This document shows, in pieces, positions 26,967-35,549 of a stretch of 64,000 bases of DNA. Source of the stretch: NORP181 sp047623555. GTDB taxonomy: Bacteria > Pseudomonadota > Alphaproteobacteria > Rhodobacterales > Rhodobacteraceae. How positions within the stretch are numbered: the stretch's first letter is position 1; each line of letters opens with the position of its first letter. Below the pieces are notes generated by a model that was not told the origin of the DNA, ran no database searches, and was given only the letters and a program-made list of their open reading frames with translations. The position numbers and the translations under genes are program-made. The DNA lies in the NCBI GenBank assembly GCA_047623555.1, contig JBLHMP010000002.1, forward strand, positions 13,715 to 77,714. The letters run 5' to 3'.

Positions 26967-27599
26967 ATGAACCTGACACCTGACATCCTGTTGCGCGGCT
27001 ATTCCATCGGCATTTTCCCGATGGCGGATCATCGCGATGATGATGATATTTTCTGGGTTGATCCCCGACGGCGCGGCATCATGCCGTTGGACGGGTTTCA
27101 CATATCACGATCCCTCGCACGTCGGTTGCGAGGGGCGGCCTATCAGATCACGATCAACGTTGATTTTGCTGGCGTTGTCGACGGCTGTGCCGATCGGAGC
27201 GAGACCTGGATTAACGACGAGATACGTTGCCATTATCTGCATCTGCACCAAGCTGGGCACGCCCATTCACTAGAGGTTTGGGATGGTCCTGATCTGGTTG
27301 GCGGCGTCTATGGCGTGGTTCTGGGGGCGGCGTTTTTTGGCGAAAGCATGTTTTCGCGCCGTACAGACACGTCCAAAATTGCGCTGGCCTATCTGGTGGA
27401 TCGGCTAAATCGAGCCAACTTTACCCTGCTTGATACGCAGTTTCTCACCGAGCATCTGGCCTCTCTGGGTGGAATTGAAATCTCAAGAGCCGACTATCGA
27501 CGTCGTCTTGAGCAGGCTATTGTTCGTAATGCCAGTTTCACCACGCCTGCTCTGTCCTCAACTCAGGACGTGATACAGCGCAATATCCAGACGTCATAA
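26967..27599 (+). CDS. aat: Leucyl/phenylalanyl-tRNA-protein transferase
   Basis: 210 residues with the family motifs LLRGYSIGIFPMAD, FWVDPRRRGIMPLD, FHISRSLARRLR, GVYGVVLGAAFFGESMFSR and LLDTQFLTEHLASLG. The enzyme adds Leu or Phe to proteins with N-terminal Arg or Lys and so marks them for ClpS/ClpAP degradation. Its 3' end overlaps the convergent DUF2155 gene by 37 bases, so both C-termini are encoded by the same DNA. Full length for alphaproteobacteria. Confidence 0.95.
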   Translation: MNLTPDILLRGYSIGIFPMADHRDDDDIFWVDPRRRGIMPLDGFHISRSLARRLRGAAYQITINVDFAGVVDGCADRSETWINDEIRCHYLHLHQAGHAHSLEVWDGPDLVGGVYGVVLGAAFFGESMFSRRTDTSKIALAYLVDRLNRANFTLLDTQFLTEHLASLGGIEISRADYRRRLEQAIVRNASFTTPALSSTQDVIQRNIQTS

Positions 27600-27925
27600 C
27601 GGCTGTGGTCCAGCGCATTCAATGCCGGTGCCGACGCGATCATCCAACCCTCAAACTCGGTGGCGGCCAGCCCTGTTTCGCGGATGGTCAGAAACGCATA
27701 GGCGTCGCCGGTGGGATTTTCCGCCGGATAGCGACAATCGGCCAGCCCAACCTCAAGCCCAAACACCTGCACAATTCCGCCACGGCCTACCTCAACATCA
27801 ACGGTGCGGCCGTTAACCTTATCTAGCCCGCGCAAAACCACGCCGCGGCCAGAGGCAGCAACGCCATCCAGCGCCGCCGCAGCCGTCCCAAAACACAGTA
27901 CAAAGGCGCAGATCAGTCGAATCAC
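27563..27925 (-). CDS. DUF2155 domain-containing periplasmic protein
   Basis: 120 residues with a signal peptide (MIRLICAFVLCFGTAAAAL), then LRGLDKVNGRTVDVEVGRGG and the conserved CRYPAENPTGDAYAFLTI, the DUF2155 core, and an invariant-looking pair of cysteines (DCRYP, ILRCITS). The function is unknown. The start is GTG and overlaps the mlaD stop (GTGA), so it is translationally coupled to mlaD. The tail overlaps aat on the other strand. A role in the cell envelope is suggested by export and by the MlaD neighbour. Confidence 0.85.
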   Translation of the reverse strand: MIRLICAFVLCFGTAAAALDGVAASGRGVVLRGLDKVNGRTVDVEVGRGGIVQVFGLEVGLADCRYPAENPTGDAYAFLTIRETGLAATEFEGWMIASAPALNALDHSRYDVWILRCITS

Positions 27926-28371
27926 TCGCCGCCCCCACCCGAGACGAATTTCAGCAACAGCGAGATCAGGCTGACCGCGCCTTGCGTGTCTTCAATCTCG
28001 TCTCCGGATTCAAAATAGAACAGCGAAGCACCCGGCATAATCTCAACAAAATTGCCACCAAGCAGCCCCTCAGATGAGATCACAATGGCGCTGTCTTCAG
28101 GAATTTCTATATCAGCCGAAACCGAAAAAACCGTATCTGCGCGATAGCTTTCGGGGTTCAGGGCAACCTGCGTCACGGTTCCGATCTTGACCCCAGCCAG
28201 CCGCACATCTGTGCCAACCGACACGCCTTCAAGCGATCGGAAACTGGCCAGCAATGGGTAGGCCTCACCGCCCCGGGACAGGCCAGTCGCCTGCCCGGCA
28301 AAGACCGCAAACGCGACCGCAGCGGCCAGAACGGCGCCGCCCACAAGAACTTCGGTTGGATTATGCGACAT
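27922..28371 (-). CDS. mlaD: MlaD-type lipid transport protein (MCE domain)
   Basis: 149 residues with one N-terminal membrane anchor (TEVLVGGAVLAAAVAFAVFA) and one MCE domain (YPLLASFRSLEGVSVGTDV, GVKIGTVTQVALNPE, ISSEGLLGGNFVEIMPG). MlaD forms a hexamer on the inner membrane that moves phospholipids between membranes with MlaFEB, which are not encoded nearby. Size is typical of short alphaproteobacterial MlaD. It lies in an apparent operon NDUFA12-mlaD-DUF2155 that is usual in Rhodobacterales. Confidence 0.9.
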   Translation of the reverse strand: MSHNPTEVLVGGAVLAAAVAFAVFAGQATGLSRGGEAYPLLASFRSLEGVSVGTDVRLAGVKIGTVTQVALNPESYRADTVFSVSADIEIPEDSAIVISSEGLLGGNFVEIMPGASLFYFESGDEIEDTQGAVSLISLLLKFVSGGGGE

Positions 28372-28383
28372 CTGCGCGCTTTC

Positions 28384-28767
28384 TTACTCGGGGGTCCAGG
28401 CCTGATAATCGTCACGTTTGGCCGGAGCCGACTGACGCAACGACCCGGACGGCGCATAGGCCATCACGGTGCCGCTCAGATTGTCCTGATGTGGTTTTTC
28501 CCAGCTTTTATGGGTCAATGGCTTGTCTGTTGGCGGCTCATCCCACGTGCGGTGTAGCCAGCCATGCCAATCCGGACTGATGCGGCTTGCCTCAGGTTCG
28601 CCGTTAAAAATCACCCAGCGTTTGGAATCATCTTTGGTCTTGTAATAGATGTTGCCCTGCTCATCCTCGCCTACTTTTACGCCTTTACGGGCAGTAAAAA
28701 GCTGCGTGTTCAGAGTCGGACCCGTCCACCAGGTGACGGCGCGAAGTAATGTGTTCAGGATGCCCAT
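28384..28767 (-). CDS. NADH:ubiquinone oxidoreductase accessory subunit NDUFA12
   Basis: 127 residues, soluble, with TWWTGPTLNTQLFTARKGVKVG, GNIYYKTKDDSKRWVIFNGE and PEASRISPDWHGWLHRTWDEPP, the conserved core of NDUFA12/B17.2. This supernumerary subunit of complex I is found in alphaproteobacteria and mitochondria. The ATG at 28767 is preferred over one five codons upstream because family members start MGIL. It stands 12 bases before mlaD. Confidence 0.92.
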   Translation of the reverse strand: MGILNTLLRAVTWWTGPTLNTQLFTARKGVKVGEDEQGNIYYKTKDDSKRWVIFNGEPEASRISPDWHGWLHRTWDEPPTDKPLTHKSWEKPHQDNLSGTVMAYAPSGSLRQSAPAKRDDYQAWTPE

Positions 28768-28854
28768 TGATGCCTCCGGCAATGTGTTGATGCAGATATG
28801 CCCGATGCACGCGCCAAGGTCCAGTGGCCTACGCAGGACATTGGCGTTTCGCCG

Positions 28855-29235
28855 CTAGGGCATTCGCGCCGTTACCTCGATTTCGATCTTCATTTCCGGG
28901 TTCATCAGCGCCGCAATAATCATCGTTGCCGCCGGTTTTGCAGTCCCAAAGGCCGCGCGCAGATGTGGCCAGCAGGCCTCAAAGTCATCGCCATTGGGCA
29001 ATATATAGCGTGCCCGAACCACATGATTTAGGTTCGTACCCGCCTCAACGAGCGCCTTATCAATTGTTTTCAGGATGTTGGCGCATTGATCGCCAACATC
29101 CTGAGGCATTTCCATTGTGTCATAATCATAGCCAGTCGTCCCGGCCACAAAGACCCAACCATCACTGACAACAGCCCGGGAATAGCCGATCTGTTCCTCG
29201 AACGGCGATCCCGATGATATATGTCTGACAGGCAT
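28855..29235 (-). CDS. Rid-family (YjgF/YER057c) protein
   Basis: 126 residues with the RidA-like trimeric fold: SSGSPFEEQIGYSRAVVSDG at the start, VFVAGTTGYDYDTMEMP, DVGDQCANILKTIDKALVEAG and VVRARYILPNGDDFEACWP. RidA removes reactive enamines made by pyridoxal enzymes. This member has IEIEVTARMP rather than the RidA E-x-E-A-I-A end and lacks a clear arginine at the RidA catalytic position in the region I can place, so it may belong to another Rid subgroup. The gene is seven bases after clpX and shares its transcript. Confidence 0.85.
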   Translation of the reverse strand: MPVRHISSGSPFEEQIGYSRAVVSDGWVFVAGTTGYDYDTMEMPQDVGDQCANILKTIDKALVEAGTNLNHVVRARYILPNGDDFEACWPHLRAAFGTAKPAATMIIAALMNPEMKIEIEVTARMP

Positions 29236-29242
29236 TGCCGGA

Positions 29243-30511
29243 TCAGCTCGCGGTTGCCGATTCCTTTTTGGGGTCTGCGTGAATCATCAGCGGCTGCGCA
29301 TCAGAGATAACAGCCTCTTCGTTGACGACAACTTTGGTCACGCTTTCGAGTCCAGGAAGCTCAAACATGGTGTCCAGCAGGATATCTTCGAGAATCGACC
29401 GCAATCCACGGGCACCGGTTTTACGTTTGATCGCCCGTTTGGCAATTGCCGAGAGCGCGTCCTCGGTGAAGCTTAGTTCGGTATTTTCCAACTCAAACAG
29501 ACGCTGATATTGCTTGACCAAAGCATTCTTGGGTTTGGTCAGGATTGTAACCAACGCATCCTCGTCCAGATCCTCAAGCGTTGCCAAAACCGGCAAACGC
29601 CCAACAAACTCTGGGATCAGACCGAATTTCAACAAATCTTCGGGCTCAAGTTCGGTGAAAATCTCACCAACGCCGCGTGCTTCATCGTCACGCACATCGG
29701 CGCCAAAGCCCATTGCACTGCCTTTACCACGCCGCGCAATGATTTTTTCGAGACCAGAAAACGCACCGCCGCAGATAAACAGAATGTTGGTGGTGTCCAC
29801 TTGCAGAAATTCCTGCTGTGGATGTTTACGCCCACCTTGTGGCGGTACCGACGCAACGGTGCCCTCCATCAACTTCAGCAACGCCTGCTGTACGCCTTCG
29901 CCCGACACATCCCGGGTGATCGACGGGTTTTCGGATTTCCGGGTAATTTTATCGACTTCGTCAATATAGACGATGCCACGCTGAGCGCGTTCAACATTGT
30001 ATTCCGATGCCTGCAACAGCTTCAGAATGATGTTTTCGACGTCTTCGCCAACATAGCCAGCCTCGGTCAATGTGGTGGCATCGGCCATCGTAAATGGCAC
30101 ATCCAAAATACGCGCAAGTGTCTGGGCCAAAAGGGTTTTACCACACCCCGTCGGACCAATCAGCAAGATGTTGGATTTCGCCAACTCTATATCGCTGCTG
30201 GATTTCTGCGCGTGATTAAGACGTTTGTAATGGTTGTGAACAGCCACCGACAACACCCGCTTGGCCATCATCTGGCCAATCACATAATCATCCAACACTT
30301 CGCAGATGTCTTTCGGCGTAGGCACGCCATCCGCTGCCTTCAGCCCACTGGCCTTGGTCTCTTCGCGGATGATGTCCATGCACAGCTCAACGCATTCATC
30401 ACAGATAAATACCGTCGGTCCTGCAATCAGTTTGCGGACCTCGTGCTGGCTTTTGCCACAAAAGCTACAATAAAGCGTATTTTTGCTATCACCGCTTGAT
30501 TTCGTCGCCAT
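29243..30511 (-). CDS. clpX: ATP-dependent Clp protease ATP-binding subunit ClpX
   Basis: 422 residues. The N-terminal zinc domain (YCSFCGKSQHEVRKLI then CDECVELC) is followed by the AAA+ domain with Walker A GPTGCGKT, Walker B IVYIDEVDKI, pore loop GYVGEDVENII and sensor region KTGARGLRSILED. It unfolds tagged proteins and feeds them to ClpP. The ATG at 30511 (MATKSSGDSK) is the family start. The longer frame reaches 30541. It is 136 bases after clpP on the same strand. Confidence 0.97.
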   Translation of the reverse strand: MATKSSGDSKNTLYCSFCGKSQHEVRKLIAGPTVFICDECVELCMDIIREETKASGLKAADGVPTPKDICEVLDDYVIGQMMAKRVLSVAVHNHYKRLNHAQKSSSDIELAKSNILLIGPTGCGKTLLAQTLARILDVPFTMADATTLTEAGYVGEDVENIILKLLQASEYNVERAQRGIVYIDEVDKITRKSENPSITRDVSGEGVQQALLKLMEGTVASVPPQGGRKHPQQEFLQVDTTNILFICGGAFSGLEKIIARRGKGSAMGFGADVRDDEARGVGEIFTELEPEDLLKFGLIPEFVGRLPVLATLEDLDEDALVTILTKPKNALVKQYQRLFELENTELSFTEDALSAIAKRAIKRKTGARGLRSILEDILLDTMFELPGLESVTKVVVNEEAVISDAQPLMIHADPKKESATAS

Positions 30512-30647
30512 ATTTGACCTTTCGGGCTTCGCGTGCCGCAATGTTCTCGTTTGCAGGACATCTTAGGCTAGCGATCATGGGTCCACAATCGCAAAACAAC
30601 GGTTGAACGCACAGTTTTTAAATTCTGTACCATCAACCTAAGATAAT

Positions 30648-31280
30648 TCAGTCTTCCGTGTCATCGCCTTTAGCGCGATTTTCGACGATTTCGTCAATAT
30701 GACCCCAGTCTTTCGCTTCTTGTGGGGACATGAAATTGTCACGGTCCAGCGCCTTTTCCACGGCCTTTTTGGTCTGACCAGTGTGTTTCACATAGATATC
30801 ATGCAACCGGTCTTTGAGTTTTTGGGTCTCTTCTGCGTGAATCATGATGTCCGACGCCTGCCCCTGAAAACCACCAGATGGCTGATGCACCATGATCCGG
30901 CTGTTTGGCAGTGAGAACCGCATGCCCGCTTCGCCGCCTGCCAACAGAATCGACCCCATCGAGGCCGCCTGACCAAAGCACAAGGTCGACACTTTAGGCT
31001 TAATATATTGCATCGTGTCATAGATCGACAAACCGCTGGTGACGACACCGCCGGGAGAGTTGATATAGATGCTGATTTCCTTGCTTGGGTTTTCAGCCTC
31101 AAGATGCAGCAATTGTGCAACGATCAGATGGCTCATCCCGTCATGAATCGGCCCATTGATAAATATGATCCGCTCTTTCAGCAGACGCGAGAAGATATCA
31201 TAGGCACGTTCACCACGGCTGGTCTGTTCGACCACCATAGGCACAAGGGTATTGGTGAAGGTATCAATAGGATCGAACAT
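30648..31280 (-). CDS. clpP: ATP-dependent Clp protease proteolytic subunit ClpP
   Basis: 210 residues. Catalytic serine is in GQAASMGSILLAGG, histidine in IMVHQPSGGFQGQASD and aspartate in DRDNFMSPQEA. MFDPIDTFTNTLVPMVVEQT is the conserved N-terminus, so the start at 31280 is chosen over the in-frame ATG at 31325. It forms the tetradecameric peptidase with ClpX. The gene lies 171 bases downstream of the soxD stop, and no terminator better than a weak 6-bp repeat (TAACCT/AGGTTA near 31426-31444) is seen between them. Confidence 0.97.
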   Translation of the reverse strand: MFDPIDTFTNTLVPMVVEQTSRGERAYDIFSRLLKERIIFINGPIHDGMSHLIVAQLLHLEAENPSKEISIYINSPGGVVTSGLSIYDTMQYIKPKVSTLCFGQAASMGSILLAGGEAGMRFSLPNSRIMVHQPSGGFQGQASDIMIHAEETQKLKDRLHDIYVKHTGQTKKAVEKALDRDNFMSPQEAKDWGHIDEIVENRAKGDDTED

Positions 31281-31451
31281 GTTGGGCCGCCTGCTCTGCT
31301 TATAGGTCGGGACTATACCCGACAATTCGTTACCTGAGTCTTAGTATCGCCCAACACGGGCTGCAAGGGGTGGCAGTTTAATTCGCACGCGCCCCAGTCG
31401 GATTACAATGCGGTACGCGCCTCATTAACCTAACAGGCAGGTTACCGCAAT

Positions 31452-32468
31452 TCAGGGAAACGATTTGAGATAGACAATCACCGCTTCGATGTCGCCGTCC
31501 TTGCGGAACCCGGCAAAGGACATCTTGGTGCCCTTCATATATTTACGGGGTTTTTTCAAGAACGCAGTCAACTCTTCTTCGTTCCAGATAAGGCCATCTG
31601 CGGCCGCAGCCATCATTGGCTTGGAATACTTAAACCCATCAAACACCCCAGCCGCGGAACCAACCACGCCATTCAACACCGGGCCGGTTCTGTTTTTCGC
31701 CCCGTCGCCAACCTGGTGACAGGCTTTGCATTTCTTGAACGCCTTTTCCCCCGCCGCCAAAAGTACCGGATCAACACCCGCGATTTCAGCATCTTGCTCG
31801 GCCATAGGTTCAACAATTTCAACCACTTCGGTCTCAATTTCAGGCGTTACATCCAAAACCGCGGCCCGCATGGTGATTTCCACGCTCGGCTTGCAGTCAC
31901 TCATGCAGGGTTCAACCGAAAACGATACCAATTCCACCTCGTCCCGATTGTCGACGAAAAACCCGCCCGCATTGGGCATTTCGACATCCAAAAAGTTTTC
32001 GTTGGACAGAACAAAATCATCTTCAACCAAATCGTTGGAATACAGAATATAGGCGACGATCGCATAGACCTCGTCATGCTCAAGGCTCTGCGCGTTCCCA
32101 AACGGCATAGACCGGTTGATGTAATCCCATGTGGTCGACAGATACGGCCAGTAGGACCCGACGGTTTTCACCGGATTTTCGCGGTCAAGCGTGTCTTCGC
32201 CCCCGGCCAATTTCGGCCAGTTATCAACACCTTCAGCGAAATCACCGTGACACACGGCGCATTTCTCAGCGAATATTTCTTCGCCAACTTCAACAGATCC
32301 CGATCCAACCGGAAGGCCAACGCCATCCGGGCGTACATCCAAGTCCCAGGCGGCGATTTCGTCAGGCATTGCAACCCGACCAAGGCCAAATTTTTCCGCC
32401 AGAACAGGACCCGCGGTTACGCCACCCACCAAAGCCGATAGGGCAACCAGATTAAGAAACTTCGACAT
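31452..32468 (-). CDS. soxD: SoxD, dihaem cytochrome c subunit of sulfane dehydrogenase
   Basis: 338 residues with a signal peptide (FLNLVALSALVGGVTAGPVLA) and two class I haem sites, EKCAVCHGDF near residue 70 and KKCKACHQVG near residue 240, joined by an acidic linker (ETEVVEIVEPMAEQDAEIAG). Axial methionines are likely in SMPFGNA and TKMSFAGF. It takes electrons from SoxC during six-electron oxidation of the sulfane sulfur bound to SoxY. Its start overlaps soxC by 17 bases. This is the last sox gene here, and no soxE or soxF follows before clpP. Confidence 0.95.
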   Translation of the reverse strand: MSKFLNLVALSALVGGVTAGPVLAEKFGLGRVAMPDEIAAWDLDVRPDGVGLPVGSGSVEVGEEIFAEKCAVCHGDFAEGVDNWPKLAGGEDTLDRENPVKTVGSYWPYLSTTWDYINRSMPFGNAQSLEHDEVYAIVAYILYSNDLVEDDFVLSNENFLDVEMPNAGGFFVDNRDEVELVSFSVEPCMSDCKPSVEITMRAAVLDVTPEIETEVVEIVEPMAEQDAEIAGVDPVLLAAGEKAFKKCKACHQVGDGAKNRTGPVLNGVVGSAAGVFDGFKYSKPMMAAAADGLIWNEEELTAFLKKPRKYMKGTKMSFAGFRKDGDIEAVIVYLKSFP

Positions 32469-33717
32469 TTTCGGCCTCTCCATTTGGCTTGACCCACCAC
32501 GTTTGAATTGCGTTGTTGTGATAGATCGAATTCAGCCCGCGCACCGCGCGCAGTTGCGTCTTGGTTGGCTGCACATAACCGGTCGAATCCATCGCCCGCG
32601 CCTGCAGCAACATTTCTGAACCATCCCAATCATAATCCAGATAGAATCGGGTCAGCGCCATCGCCTTGCCCGGCGCCGCCAGACGTGCGGTTTTCCAGGT
32701 TTTGCCGCCATCAACGGTGACATCGACCCGCTCAATCGCGCCGCGACCAGACCATGCCAGCCCGGTGATGACCAAAGGCCCGGTACCGTGGGTGATCGGC
32801 GCTTGCGGGCTGGGGCTGGTGATGATGGATTTCGCGTCCATCACCCAGGTCCATTTGCGGGCGAACCCGTCCTCCATCACGTCGGTGTATTTGCTGGTCT
32901 CTTCACGGCTTTCCACCGGTGCGTCGGTGACTTCGATACGGCGCAGCCACTTGATCCAGAGGTTGCCTTCCCAGCCCGGCACAACCAGACGCACGGGATA
33001 GCCATGTTCCTTGCGCAGCGCCTCGCCGTTGGCCTTGAACGCCACCAGAACATCATCCAGCGCCTTGTCCATCGGGATCGACCGGCCATTGGAAGACGCA
33101 TCGGCACCTTCGACATACAGCCATTTGCCTGCGGTCTGAATACCCGCCTCGTTCAGCAACGTGCGCAGCGGCACGCCTGTGTATTCCATGTTGTGAATCA
33201 TACCGTGAGTGAACTGCGCCCCGTTTAGCTGTGCCCCAGCCCATTCCATGCCGGAATTGGCGGCACATTCGCAGAAATAAACGTGGTTTTCACGCGGGAA
33301 CCGCTCCAGGTCGGCGTAGGAGAACACCAAAGGCTGATCGACCAAGCCGTTGATCATCAACCGGTAATCTTCTTTGCGCAGATCAATCGCGCCCGAATGA
33401 TGCCGCTCAAACGCAACGCCTTGCGGTGTGATGGTGCCGTCGAGCGCATGGATCGGGGTAAAGTTGATCGAACTGATGGTATCGGCCGTTAACCATTCAA
33501 CATTGCGCCGCACCACGTCGGATTCATAGCTGATTGGCATGCCGTAAGGCGCGGCATCAACCGCGTCGCCAAAGCCCTGCGCCCAAGGCTGTACCTGGGT
33601 AATCAGCGGATCGCCCGCCTGCACGGTACCAGCCGCAACAGCGCCGGCCCCAGCGGCCGCAGCCCCAGTCAGGAACTGACGACGCGAGGCGGATTTGTTC
33701 TTGGAACGAGGTGTCAT
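32452..33717 (-). CDS. soxC: SoxC, molybdenum cofactor subunit of sulfane dehydrogenase
   Basis: 421 residues with a twin-arginine signal (SASRRQFLTGAAAAGAGAV), the sulfite-oxidase-type molybdopterin domain (HVYFCECAANSGMEWAG with the candidate Mo-ligand cysteine, RLVVPGWEGNLWIKWLRRIEV) and a C-terminal dimerisation domain (VTGLAWSGRGAIERVDVTVDGG region). SoxCD lets the pathway oxidise thiosulfate fully to sulfate without storing sulfur globules. It is the likely reason for linking cofactor supply to modABC. Export folded through Tat is expected. Confidence 0.95.
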   Translation of the reverse strand: MTPRSKNKSASRRQFLTGAAAAGAGAVAAGTVQAGDPLITQVQPWAQGFGDAVDAAPYGMPISYESDVVRRNVEWLTADTISSINFTPIHALDGTITPQGVAFERHHSGAIDLRKEDYRLMINGLVDQPLVFSYADLERFPRENHVYFCECAANSGMEWAGAQLNGAQFTHGMIHNMEYTGVPLRTLLNEAGIQTAGKWLYVEGADASSNGRSIPMDKALDDVLVAFKANGEALRKEHGYPVRLVVPGWEGNLWIKWLRRIEVTDAPVESREETSKYTDVMEDGFARKWTWVMDAKSIITSPSPQAPITHGTGPLVITGLAWSGRGAIERVDVTVDGGKTWKTARLAAPGKAMALTRFYLDYDWDGSEMLLQARAMDSTGYVQPTKTQLRAVRGLNSIYHNNAIQTWWVKPNGEAENVEVS

Positions 33718-33741
33718 TCGGAGCTTACCTTCTGCAAGTTC

Positions 33742-35439
33742 TTAGGCGCCAACCACGGTGACGGAATTATTCGGAGCAACCGAAACTGTGCCCTGACTAC
33801 GGATATGGTTTTCCACCACATCCCAGATCTGCGGCCCTTCGGTGGCTTCATTCACCGAGGCCCAACCGGCCACCACATAGGTCTTGGACGGATCAATCGC
33901 CTCGCCGGTTTTCAGCAACGTCATATCGGTGATCCGCGACCCCTGCGGTTTGGTGATGTCGATTTTGTAGCCAAGGCCGCCAACCCGCACCATGTCGCCA
34001 CCTTGCTGATAATAGGGATCAGGATTGAACAGGTTGTCACCGACATCCTCCAAGATCACATGAATGAACTCACCAGTCATTTCAGTGCGATAGGCCTTGC
34101 CGTAACTCATAGAGGTGACGTTGAATATATCTTCGCGGGTAATATCCTGCCCCGGCAGGATCGACGGCCCCCAGCGCACGCCGGGCGACATGGCAATGTC
34201 GGCTTCACGCTCAGACATCAGCGCATCACAAATCAAATCATCCCATGTGCCGTTAAAATTGCCACGCCGATACAGCAGGCTATCGGTCTTGCCGATCACC
34301 TCGCTTAGTTGATCCTGAAACGGCGCGCGTTGCGCATCAATCAATGTGCGCACGCCCGCATCTGGCGTGATCACGTCCGAGAATATCGGGATCAGTTTAT
34401 GACGGAACCCCATCATTTTGCCGTCGCGCACATCCAGATCAACCCGGCTGACAAATTTACCGTTTGAGCCCGAGGCGACGATGATGGTTTGTTCGACCAA
34501 AACCGGTTCTGGCAGCGCATCATGGGTGTGGCCCGACAGGATCACGTCGATGCCCTTCACCCGAGTGGCCATCTTTTTGTCCACATCAAAACCGTTGTGG
34601 CTCAGGCAAACCACCAGTTCGGCGCCCATGCTGCGCACTTCGTCGACCATTTGCTGCATATGTTCATCGCGAATACCAAATGAGAATTCAGGGAACATCC
34701 AGCCCGGGTTGGCGATCGGCATATAAGGGAACGCCTGCCCGATCACGGCGATTTTGACGCCGCCGCGCTCAAAGAATTTGTACGGTTTGAATAGTTCGGA
34801 TGGCTCATCCCATTCGGCGTCAAACACGTTCTGCCCCAAGGCGGCAAACGGCAGGTTTTCCACCATCTCGGTGATGCGGTCGGTGCCCAAGGTGAATTCC
34901 CAGTGGAATGTCATCGCGTCGGGTTTCAGCGCGTTCATCACGTTGACCATGTCCTGGCCTTGGGTGTGATGGCAGGTATAGCTGCCGTGCCATGTGTCGC
35001 CACCATCCAGCAGCAACGCGTCGGGCCGGTCGGCGCGAATGGCGTTGATGACGGTGGCCATCCGGTCAATCCCGCCGACCTTGCCGTAACCCTGTGCCAA
35101 GGCCGAAAAATCGGTTGAAGTCAGCGCATAGGCCGACGGGCTAGCATCAACAACGCCATATGCTTTGCGGAAATCGGCACCGGTGACATGTGGCACCTGC
35201 CCCTTGTTGCCGCCGACGCCGATATTCACCGACGGTTCGCGGAAATAGATCGGGTTTAGCTGGCCATGAATGTCGGTGACATGGATCAGGCTGACATTGC
35301 CGTAGGTGTCAAATTCCAACAACTGGTCCTGCGTCAGCCGCTGTTGTGCAGCCAATCGTGACCAATTGCCAAAGCCCGAGGCCCCGACCAAGGCCGAAGC
35401 CGCCATAGACATCTGTAAAAAATCGCGACGTGAGATCAT
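33742..35439 (-). CDS. soxB: SoxB, thiosulfohydrolase
   Basis: 565 residues with a twin-arginine signal (MISRRDFLQMSMAASALVG), then the two-manganese metallophosphatase-like motifs LIHVTDIHGQLNP, LLLDGGDTWHGSYT, VCLSHNGFDVDKK and VILSGHTHDALPEP, and a 5'-nucleotidase-type C-terminal domain. It hydrolyses the sulfate group from SoxY-S-sulfonate. The ATG at 35439 begins the Tat signal. A longer frame to 35481 would spoil it. The gene has its own AT-rich palindrome upstream and a terminator separates it from soxA. Confidence 0.95.
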   Translation of the reverse strand: MISRRDFLQMSMAASALVGASGFGNWSRLAAQQRLTQDQLLEFDTYGNVSLIHVTDIHGQLNPIYFREPSVNIGVGGNKGQVPHVTGADFRKAYGVVDASPSAYALTSTDFSALAQGYGKVGGIDRMATVINAIRADRPDALLLDGGDTWHGSYTCHHTQGQDMVNVMNALKPDAMTFHWEFTLGTDRITEMVENLPFAALGQNVFDAEWDEPSELFKPYKFFERGGVKIAVIGQAFPYMPIANPGWMFPEFSFGIRDEHMQQMVDEVRSMGAELVVCLSHNGFDVDKKMATRVKGIDVILSGHTHDALPEPVLVEQTIIVASGSNGKFVSRVDLDVRDGKMMGFRHKLIPIFSDVITPDAGVRTLIDAQRAPFQDQLSEVIGKTDSLLYRRGNFNGTWDDLICDALMSEREADIAMSPGVRWGPSILPGQDITREDIFNVTSMSYGKAYRTEMTGEFIHVILEDVGDNLFNPDPYYQQGGDMVRVGGLGYKIDITKPQGSRITDMTLLKTGEAIDPSKTYVVAGWASVNEATEGPQIWDVVENHIRSQGTVSVAPNNSVTVVGA

Positions 35440-35469
35440 GGCTCGGCTCTTTCCTGATCGAAATGCACA

Positions 35470-35491
35470 ACATATATGCATGTATGAATGT
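35470..35491 (-). promoter_or_regulatory. Candidate operator upstream of soxB
   Basis: ACATATATGCATGTATGAAT (and GT) is an imperfect palindrome with central ATGCAT and outer ACAT/ATGT, 31 bases before the soxB start and directly after the soxA terminator. It resembles the repeats at 39348 and 11025. Confidence 0.4.
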
Positions 35492-35502
35492 ATTAAGTTG
35501 CG

Positions 35503-35534
35503 AAAAAACCCGCGACAGAAATCCGCCGCGGGCT
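35503..35534 (-). terminator. Terminator between soxA and soxB
   Basis: On the minus strand a CCCGCG/CGCGGG stem (35527-35532 with 35509-35514) is followed by six T (35508-35503), 16 bases after the soxA stop. This is a good Rho-independent form. Confidence 0.75.
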
Positions 35535-35549
35535 ATACTTATTAATTAA

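Noticed and set aside
29510..30499. Long open frame (329 codons) on the plus strand
   Set aside because: It is the shadow of clpX on the opposite strand; the translation is low-complexity and unlike any family, while clpX is perfect.
31426..31444. Terminator after soxD (TAACCT/AGGTTA)
   Set aside because: Only a 6-bp A/T-rich stem with no U-tract; too weak to list.
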